From contig CANREP010000003.1 in assembly GCA_947629685.1 (NCBI GenBank), positions 1 through 64,000 of the forward strand: DNA of 64,000 nt. Direction: 5' to 3'. This stretch comes from an uncultured Phascolarctobacterium sp. GTDB taxonomy: Bacteria > Bacillota > Negativicutes > Acidaminococcales > Acidaminococcaceae. Below are positions 57,979 through 64,000 of the stretch, one piece after another. The position numbers and the translations under genes are program-made. The notes under the pieces were generated by a model. It did not search any database. It saw only the letters and a list, made by a program, of their open reading frames with translations, and was not told the origin of the DNA. Positions within the stretch are counted from its first letter, which is position 1. Each line of letters starts with the position of its first letter.

Positions 57979-58542
57979 ATGAAAACTATTATCAAGCAAC
58001 GCTTTGAAGAGCATTTAGCAGTAGCTGATGCTGTCATGCAGAGCGATATTTTACAGCAGATTGAACGTATTGCTGCTAAAGTAAAAGAAGCGCTGGCAAA
58101 AGGTAATAAAGTCCTGTTCTGCGGCAACGGCGGCAGCGCAGCTGACAGCCAGCATCTGGCGGCAGAATTCGTCGGCCGCTTTCAGAAAGAAAGACAGGGA
58201 CTGCCTGCGCTTGCTCTTACTGTAGATACTTCTATTCTGACGGCTGTAGGCAACGATTATGGCTTTGACCGCGTTTTTGCCCGCCAGGTGGAAGCACTTG
58301 GCCAGGCTGGCGACGTATTGGTAGGCATATCTACCAGTGGCAACAGTCCTAATGTGGTGCAGGCTGTAGAGTTGGCTCAAGACAAAGGTATGTATTGTGT
58401 TGGTATGACGGCAGCCGGCGGCGGAAGGCTGGCACAGATTTGTGATGAATGTATTGCAGTACCTGCTCAGGTAACAGCCAGAGCGCAGGAAATGCATATT
58501 TTGATTGGACACATTTTATGTGAATTGGTGGATGGTGAATGA
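57979..58542 (+). CDS. gmhA: sedoheptulose-7-phosphate isomerase GmhA
   Basis: A 187-residue SIS-fold isomerase with CGNGGSAADSQHLAAEFVGRF landmarks and GISTSGNSPNVV. It makes D-glycero-D-manno-heptose-7-phosphate, the first step to ADP-heptose. The ATG at 57979 is preferred to that at 57967 because GAGG (57969-57972) lies between them and the shorter form fits the family. It follows lptD closely and its stop precedes the chosen hldE start by one base. Confidence 0.95.
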   Translation: MKTIIKQRFEEHLAVADAVMQSDILQQIERIAAKVKEALAKGNKVLFCGNGGSAADSQHLAAEFVGRFQKERQGLPALALTVDTSILTAVGNDYGFDRVFARQVEALGQAGDVLVGISTSGNSPNVVQAVELAQDKGMYCVGMTAAGGGRLAQICDECIAVPAQVTARAQEMHILIGHILCELVDGE

Positions 58543-58543
58543 T

Positions 58544-60022
58544 ATGGCAGGCTTTGCTGCGACGACTTTCTTAACCGAAAAAATACAGCAGCTGAAAATT
58601 GCCGTTATCGGCGACGTGATGCTGGACAGATATTTTCACGGTGAAGTTAAACGTATTTCGCCGGAAGCGCCGGTGCCGGTGACTAAAATTAACAGCATTA
58701 AGTCCGTATTGGGCGGAGCTGCCAATGTGGCGGCAAATCTGGCCCATCTGGAATGCAAAGTCTATATGGGCGGCGTTACCGGCGATGACGAAAACCGCAG
58801 CCTGCTGGAAAAGCTGATGGACGATGCAGGTATCAATCATAGCGGCTTAGTCAGCAGCAATAAAAGAAAGACTATCACCAAGCTGCGTGTTTTAGGCGGT
58901 AATCAGCAGATGCTGCGTCTTGATTTTGAAGAAACAGGCGATCTGTATCCGGAAGAAATCGCGGCGCTGAGCAACTGGTTAGAGAATCTGCTGGATGACG
59001 GACTGGATGGCATTATTGTTTCCGATTATGCCAAAGGAGTTTGTTCTGACAGCTTCTGCCAATGGGTCATTAAACAGGGCAAGGCGTATAATATTCCCGT
59101 CCTGATCGATCCTAAGGGTGCTGATTGGAGCAAATACAGCGGCTGTGATTTTATTACGCCGAATCTGAAAGAAATGTGTGAGGCAGCGGGCTGCCAACGT
59201 GAGAATGAAGATGCAGCCGTAGTAGAAATGGCGCGTAGTGCCAGGCAGCAGTTTAATATCGGCAATGTGGTCGTAACCCGCAGTGAAAAAGGTATGAGTC
59301 TGATTAACGGCAGCCAGGTGCTGCACAGTCCCGCGTCTGCTATAGAGGTTTTTGATGTTTCCGGCGCGGGCGATACGGTAGCGGCAACACTTTTGGCAGC
59401 AGCAGCAGGAAAGGTTTCTTTGGAAGACGCAATCTATCTTGCCAACAGAGCAGCGGGCATTGTAGTAGCCAAGGTTGGCACTTATCCTGTGCACCGCGAT
59501 GAATTGCTCAAGGACTTATTAGCGGAAGATCGCAAACAGGGACGCGGTTATCGCACGCTCAGCTGGCAGGAAATAAGTTCTCTTGCGGCAACCTGGAAAG
59601 CCTGCGGCGAAAAGATAGTCTTTACCAACGGGTGCTTTGACATCCTTCATGTTGGACATGTTTCTTATCTGGAAAAAGCTGCACGGCTTGGTAAGCATCT
59701 TATCGTCGGACTCAATACAGATGCATCGGTTAAACGTTTGAAAGGTGAAACGCGTCCGTTGGTACATGAACTGGACCGTGCCAGGGTGTTGGCAGCTTTA
59801 GCCTGCGTGGATGCAGTAGTGCTGTTTGACCAGGATACGCCGACGGAGCTGATTGAAAAAATCCGGCCGGATATCCTTGTGAAAGGCGGCGATTATAGAC
59901 CGGAAGAGGTTGCCGGCAGAGAATATGCCGGAGAAGTGCAGATTATAGATTTTGAAGAGGGTTATTCCACAACTGGCGTCGTGGAAAAAATTGCCCGTAT
60001 GGTTAAGGAGGGTAAATTATGA
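58544..60022 (+). CDS. hldE: bifunctional heptose-7-P kinase / heptose-1-P adenylyltransferase HldE
   Basis: A 493-residue two-domain enzyme. The PfkB-type kinase (residues about 15-330) has GDVMLDRYFHG, GGAANVAANLA and the anion hole DVSGAGDTV; the nucleotidyltransferase (about 350-490) has FTNGCFDILHVGHVSYL and IRPDILVKGGDY. It carries out the kinase step and, after GmhB, the adenylyl transfer. ATG 58544 is chosen; ATG 58532 would overlap gmhA. The gene overlaps hldD by 4 bases. Confidence 0.96.
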   Translation: MAGFAATTFLTEKIQQLKIAVIGDVMLDRYFHGEVKRISPEAPVPVTKINSIKSVLGGAANVAANLAHLECKVYMGGVTGDDENRSLLEKLMDDAGINHSGLVSSNKRKTITKLRVLGGNQQMLRLDFEETGDLYPEEIAALSNWLENLLDDGLDGIIVSDYAKGVCSDSFCQWVIKQGKAYNIPVLIDPKGADWSKYSGCDFITPNLKEMCEAAGCQRENEDAAVVEMARSARQQFNIGNVVVTRSEKGMSLINGSQVLHSPASAIEVFDVSGAGDTVAATLLAAAAGKVSLEDAIYLANRAAGIVVAKVGTYPVHRDELLKDLLAEDRKQGRGYRTLSWQEISSLAATWKACGEKIVFTNGCFDILHVGHVSYLEKAARLGKHLIVGLNTDASVKRLKGETRPLVHELDRARVLAALACVDAVVLFDQDTPTELIEKIRPDILVKGGDYRPEEVAGREYAGEVQIIDFEEGYSTTGVVEKIARMVKEGKL

Positions 60023-60993
60023 TTATTGTTACCGGCGGTGCCGGCTTTATCGGCAGTAATATTGTCAAAGGATTAAACGACCGCGGCCGTGATGATATTT
60101 TAGTTGTAGATAATCTGACCAATATGGTTAAATTTAAAAATATCCAGGGCCTTAAAGTTATGGATTATATGGATAAATATGCCTTTGCTGATGCTTTGAA
60201 GGCAGGCAAATTTAATCACGAAAAAATAGACGTCGTTTTCCATGAAGGCGCCTGCTCCGATACAATGGAGTATAACGGTAAGTATATGATGGAAAACAAT
60301 TTTGAATATACCAAGAACCTGCTGCATTTCTGCCTGGACAGAAAAATTCAGCTGCTTTATGCTTCTTCCGCCTCCACTTATGGCAGCGGTGCGCACGGCT
60401 TTAAGGAAGAGCCCGCCTGCGAGGAAGCATTGAACGTTTACGCTTTTTCCAAGCTGTTTTTCGACAATTATCTGCGCCGTCTGCTGCCGCAGGCGCAGAG
60501 CCAGGTAGTCGGCTTGCGTTATTTTAACGTTTATGGGCCGCAGGAAAACCATAAGGGCAAGATGGCTTCCATGGTTTATCAGATGTATAACCAATGGAAA
60601 GCTGAGAAAAAAGTACGTCTTTTTGGCGAATATAACGGCTATGGGCCTGGCGAACAAACCCGCGACTTTATCTATGTAAAAGACGTTGTCAAAGTTAATT
60701 TCTATTTCTGGGATCATCCTGAAATCAGCGGTATTTATAACTGCGGTACGGGACATGCTCATCAGTTCAATACGTTGGCTAAGGGCGTGCTGAAACACTT
60801 CGGCAGCGGGGAACTGGAATATATTCCGTTCCCGGAAGTTTTGAAAGGCAAATATCAAAGCTTTACGGAAGCGGATCCGGCTAATCTGCTGACTGCTGGC
60901 TATGACGGCGGCTTTACAGATATTGAGGAAGCAGTAGCGGAGTACTGCGCATTGTTGGATAAAACCGGCGGTTATTACGTATATGAAGGCTAA
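60019..60993 (+). CDS. hldD: ADP-L-glycero-D-manno-heptose-6-epimerase HldD
   Basis: A 324-residue short-chain dehydrogenase-type epimerase: NADP site TGGAGFIGSN, catalytic Tyr-Lys in VYAFSKLFFD, and YASSASTYG. It makes the L,D form of ADP-heptose that heptosyltransferases use. It overlaps hldE by 4 and gmhB by 11 bases, completing a compact gmhA-hldE-hldD-gmhB operon. Confidence 0.96.
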   Translation: MIIVTGGAGFIGSNIVKGLNDRGRDDILVVDNLTNMVKFKNIQGLKVMDYMDKYAFADALKAGKFNHEKIDVVFHEGACSDTMEYNGKYMMENNFEYTKNLLHFCLDRKIQLLYASSASTYGSGAHGFKEEPACEEALNVYAFSKLFFDNYLRRLLPQAQSQVVGLRYFNVYGPQENHKGKMASMVYQMYNQWKAEKKVRLFGEYNGYGPGEQTRDFIYVKDVVKVNFYFWDHPEISGIYNCGTGHAHQFNTLAKGVLKHFGSGELEYIPFPEVLKGKYQSFTEADPANLLTAGYDGGFTDIEEAVAEYCALLDKTGGYYVYEG

Positions 60994-61486
60994 GGCTGTA
61001 TTTTTAGACCGTGACGGCGTTTTGAATGTAGATGTTGATTATCTGTACAGGATTGAAGATTTACATTGGATAACCGAAGCGCCGCAGGCGCTTGCTTATC
61101 TGGCTGATTTAGGTTATAAGCTTTTTGTCGTCACTAATCAGAGCGGCATTGCCCGCGGTTATTATACTGTGGCAGATATGCAGCGTCTGCATACTTATAT
61201 GCAGCAGGAACTGCGCAAATATGGCGTACAGATTGAAAAGTTTTATTATTGCCCGCATCATAAAGAAGGCAAGGTGGCAGAATATGCGGTAGAATGTACT
61301 TGCCGTAAACCGAAACCGGGTATGCTTCTCAAGGCAATGGCAGAATATCCTATAGATAAAGAGCAAAGCTTTTTAATCGGCGACAGTAAGAGGGATATTG
61401 AAGCCGCTCAGGCGGCAGGTATCCAAGGCTATTTATTTACTGGCGGCAGTCTGCTGCAATTTGTACAAAATATTATTAAAGGCTGA
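60983..61486 (+). CDS. gmhB: D-glycero-D-manno-heptose-1,7-bisphosphate 7-phosphatase GmhB
   Basis: A 167-residue HAD phosphatase: motif I FLDRDGVLNVD, zinc-binding pattern CPHH...CTCRKPKPG, motif IV GDSKRDIEAAQAAG. It removes the 7-phosphate between the two HldE reactions. Slightly shorter than E. coli GmhB (191). It overlaps hldD by 11 bases. Confidence 0.95.
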   Translation: MKAKAVFLDRDGVLNVDVDYLYRIEDLHWITEAPQALAYLADLGYKLFVVTNQSGIARGYYTVADMQRLHTYMQQELRKYGVQIEKFYYCPHHKEGKVAEYAVECTCRKPKPGMLLKAMAEYPIDKEQSFLIGDSKRDIEAAQAAGIQGYLFTGGSLLQFVQNIIKG

Positions 61487-61492
61487 AAAAAG

Positions 61493-62518
61493 ATGGAATA
61501 TAAGAATATTTTAATTATCAAGATGAGCTCCCTGGGAGATATACTGCATACTTTACCGTTTGCGGCGGCTTTGCGGAAACGGTATCCGCTGGCTAAAATC
61601 AGCTGGCTGGTGCATCCGCAGTTTGCCGGGTTTGTACCTGATCCTCCCGTTATTGATGAAGTCTTGTATTTCGACAAGGTGAAATTCAATAAGCTGGGCT
61701 TGAGTGATAAGATAAAATATTTTTTATCTATGCGTAGTATGCTGCACAGCAAGCATTTTGATTTAGTCATTGATATGCAGGGGTTGTTTAAAAGCGCCGT
61801 GCTGGCAGCTATCAGCGGCTGCAGCAACCGTATTGGCTACTGTGAGATGCGCGAGGGCAGCGGCCTTATCAGTAAGGCTGTTTGCGGCAGTCACAGTAAA
61901 GACCATGTTATAGAACGTTATCTTGATGTAGCGCGTTATTTAGGCGCCGATGTCCAGGATGTAGAATTCCCCATGCCTGATTTGACCGCGGAAAGTAAAA
62001 GTGTGCAAGAGAAACTTGCTGCGCAAAATGTTACAGGTGATTATGTAGTTTTTGTTCCCGGCGCCCGGTGGCAGACTAAAGAATGGCCGGTGGAATATTA
62101 TGCTCAGTTGGCGGCCATGATTACTGCTGATGGCACTGCTGTCGTCTTAGCCGGCGGGCCGGATGATGAGGCCAAAGGCCGCAGGATCAAGGAAATGTGC
62201 CCTGCAGCAGCTGACCTTACAGGGCAGACAAGTCTGAGAGAATTAGCGGCGCTTATTAAGGGTTGCGCCGTCTATATCAGTGCTGATACGGGTCCGCTGC
62301 ATTTTGCGGCGGCTTTAAAAAAGCCGCTGATTGCTATGTATGGGCCTACTAAAGCCGACAGGACCGGCCCTTATGGCAGTGATAAGGCGTCGGTGTTTTT
62401 AACTCCGGCAGCATGTGCAGGCTGTCTTAAAAAAGTATGTAATGATTGGCACTGTATGCATGATATTACTCCTGCAATGGTGTATAAGGTTTATAAAGAA
62501 AAGCTGGTGAGGGTATGA
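61493..62518 (+). CDS. LPS heptosyltransferase (WaaC-like, GT9)
   Basis: A 341-residue GT-B glycosyltransferase of family 9. The opening IIKMSSLGDILHTLPFAAALRKRYP is typical of heptosyltransferase I, and VFVPGARWQTKEWP plus ISADTGPLHFAAAL mark the donor-binding half. It would add the first heptose to Kdo. The assignment as I rather than II rests on the N-terminal motif and order after the heptose genes. It overlaps the next gene by 4 bases. Confidence 0.9.
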   Translation: MEYKNILIIKMSSLGDILHTLPFAAALRKRYPLAKISWLVHPQFAGFVPDPPVIDEVLYFDKVKFNKLGLSDKIKYFLSMRSMLHSKHFDLVIDMQGLFKSAVLAAISGCSNRIGYCEMREGSGLISKAVCGSHSKDHVIERYLDVARYLGADVQDVEFPMPDLTAESKSVQEKLAAQNVTGDYVVFVPGARWQTKEWPVEYYAQLAAMITADGTAVVLAGGPDDEAKGRRIKEMCPAAADLTGQTSLRELAALIKGCAVYISADTGPLHFAAALKKPLIAMYGPTKADRTGPYGSDKASVFLTPAACAGCLKKVCNDWHCMHDITPAMVYKVYKEKLVRV

Positions 62519-63555
62519 TGGTAGAGCTGAACGGGAAAAAAATACTGGTAACTTTCTTGATGCATCTGGGAGACCTGACGTTGACTACGCCGTTTATCCA
62601 TGCGCTGCGGAATGCGGTGCCCGATGCGCACATCACCTTTCTGGCAGATGAAAAACTGAAGGATGTAGTTTTGCATAATCCGTATTTAGACGAAGTTATC
62701 ACTATAGATAAAAAGGGCCGCGACAATAGTCTGCTGGCTCTGATTGCCTGTGCTCGTAAACTTTCAGGCATGGATTTTGATGTAGTGATCAATCTGCATC
62801 CTAATGAGCGCTGTTCGTTTATCTGTGCTTTAACTAAAACCAAGCTGCGTGCAGGCACTACTCATAAGTTGTTTAAACCGCTGTGGAATATTTTTACCCC
62901 GCTCGATAGAACGATACATGCTGCTGATATGTACCTTAATGTTCTGGAACAGCTGGGTGTTAAAAATATCTCCCATAATGGTCTGGAAATTTTTCCCGGC
63001 GAAGATCATATCAGACAGGCAGAAGATTTCTGGCGGGAAAACGGAGTTTTCGGCAGCGATAAACTGATAGGTTTCAATATCGGCAGCGCCGTAGTAACGA
63101 AGCGCTGGGCGCCGGAGCGTTTTGCCCAGGTTGCCGATATTTTGGCGGACAAAGGCTATAAGCCGGTCTTTTTCGGCGGTACCATGGACGAAGAGATGGT
63201 GCAGGAAGCAGTAAGCAAGATGCATACGATTCCGGTGGTAGCAACCGGCGCTTTTACTATTGGCACGCTGGCGGCTGCCATGCGCCGCTGCAGCTTGATT
63301 ATTACTAATGACAGCGGACCCATGCATGTAGCCATCAGCCAAAAGGTACCTATCGTAGCAATGTATGGGCCTTCCAGTCCCAAATTGTATGGGCCTTATA
63401 CGAAAGACGCTATTATCGTGACGGCACAGCCTCCTTGTATGGGATGCGCTTCCGGCATGAAACATAAATGTGATGATATGCAGTGTATGACAAGATTAAC
63501 AGTAGAACAGGTGGTGCAGGCGGCAGAACAGATGCTGGCACAAAAAGGACAATGA
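62515..63555 (+). CDS. GT9 heptosyltransferase family protein (WaaF/RfaQ-like)
   Basis: A 346-residue GT9 enzyme: FLMHLGDLTLTTPFIHALRNAVPDA near the start, VVINLHPNERCSF, NIGSAVVTKRWAPERFAQVA, and TNDSGPMHVAISQKVPIVAMYGP in two blocks. It contains a Cys-rich tail (CMGCASGMKHKCDDMQC) also seen in family members. It probably adds the second or a later heptose. It overlaps the WaaC-like gene by 4 bases and the next gene by 4. Confidence 0.88.
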   Translation: MMVELNGKKILVTFLMHLGDLTLTTPFIHALRNAVPDAHITFLADEKLKDVVLHNPYLDEVITIDKKGRDNSLLALIACARKLSGMDFDVVINLHPNERCSFICALTKTKLRAGTTHKLFKPLWNIFTPLDRTIHAADMYLNVLEQLGVKNISHNGLEIFPGEDHIRQAEDFWRENGVFGSDKLIGFNIGSAVVTKRWAPERFAQVADILADKGYKPVFFGGTMDEEMVQEAVSKMHTIPVVATGAFTIGTLAAAMRRCSLIITNDSGPMHVAISQKVPIVAMYGPSSPKLYGPYTKDAIIVTAQPPCMGCASGMKHKCDDMQCMTRLTVEQVVQAAEQMLAQKGQ

Positions 63556-64000
63556 CAGAGAAAAAACAGTTATCCCATGAAATTATTTTATTATGTGAAC
63601 ATATAGATATAGCTCAGTTTATCAGTGTATATATAGATTATTTGCGCAAGCAGCAGATAGAGATTCCCGCTGTAAAAATCGTTAATATCGGGAATATCAA
63701 TAAAACTGAACAAATTTTACAGCAGCTTACAGAACAGCGTTGGTTTGATGAAATTAAAAAGGTTATTATTTTTGCTGATGCGACGAAAAAGCGTTTAGAG
63801 CGGGAACATGAGCTTTACAAAGCGCAGCTGCATACATTCTTAAAAGACTTTACCGATTATGAATATTTCCTTTTTCCCTGTAAAACAGCAGCTGGACGCT
63901 GGCAGTCTGGCTTTTTAGAGGATGTGCTTTTTGATACCCTCAAAATGGAAACTTCGGAGTGTTGCAATTATTATAATCTGCGCAATATGACAGAAGATTT
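63552..64000 (+). CDS. hypothetical protein, possibly DUF3226-like, 3' partial
   Basis: The frame opens with ATG at 63552 (overlapping the previous stop by 4 bases) and stays open to the window end: 149 residues. It starts MTEKKQLSHEIILLCE and contains KVIIFADATKKRLERE and YFLFPCKTAAGRWQSGFLED. The I-I-x-A-D strand followed by a FLFP...G...LED pattern is like the DUF3226/TOPRIM-type fold, but this is a guess from a partial sequence. It is co-transcribed with the heptosyltransferases. Confidence 0.55.
   Translation, partial: MTEKKQLSHEIILLCEHIDIAQFISVYIDYLRKQQIEIPAVKIVNIGNINKTEQILQQLTEQRWFDEIKKVIIFADATKKRLEREHELYKAQLHTFLKDFTDYEYFLFPCKTAAGRWQSGFLEDVLFDTLKMETSECCNYYNLRNMTED

Overview
This window comes from a diderm member of the Firmicutes (class Negativicutes). 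The likely family is the Acidaminococcaceae, and a Phascolarctobacterium-like genome is my best guess. Three things point there: a complete lipopolysaccharide (LPS) biosynthesis and export gene set, outer-membrane porins that begin with an S-layer homology (SLH) domain, and strong Gram-positive style Shine-Dalgarno sites (GGAGG) with frequent TTG/GTG starts. The species guess is inference; the class-level call is well supported.

Left part (1-29.1 kb), almost entirely + strand: a large outer-membrane biogenesis cluster. In order it holds tamB (cut by the window edge), a small sigma-70 factor, an unknown single-span protein, bamA, an unknown outer-membrane protein and three OmpH/Skp-like periplasmic chaperones. 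The lipid A genes follow: lpxD, an LpxL-type acyltransferase, lpxC, fabZ, lpxA, lpxI, lpxB, msbA and a waaA-lpxK fusion. Next come the Kdo genes (kdsB, kdsA, kdsD, kdsC), a second acyltransferase, and the Lpt exporter genes (lptC, lptA, lptB and one lptF/G permease). The run ends with a DUF3084 protein and a RuvC-like nuclease. Many of these genes overlap by 1-11 bases, so they are probably co-transcribed in two or three long operons.

Middle (29.1-37.2 kb): a folate cyclodeaminase-family gene; a BOF-domain protein divergent from an OmpR-type two-component system, with four 11-bp-phased repeats between them; and on the - strand an MFS transporter, an M20 peptidase and glycerol kinase.

Accessory part (37.2-49.4 kb): a two-partner secretion locus (- strand) that looks internally deleted, so that a truncated TpsB transporter runs straight into a TpsA adhesin lacking its N-terminus. 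The adhesin carries GLUG-like repeats and three 321-bp tandem repeats. Next is a + strand operon with two polysaccharide-deacetylase-like hydrolases, a polar amino acid ABC transporter and an Asp/Glu/hydantoin-type racemase. An IS3-like remnant and two tRNA-Ser genes follow.

Right part (49.7-64 kb): two SLH porins with matching 5' leaders, two tandem paralogous secreted proteins, a DUF535 protein, a repeat-containing secreted protein, a short LptD-like protein, then the ADP-heptose pathway (gmhA, hldE, hldD, gmhB) and two heptosyltransferase-family genes. An unfinished gene runs off the right edge. Together the left and right parts encode nearly everything needed to make lipid A-Kdo-heptose LPS, move it to the outer membrane and fold outer-membrane proteins.
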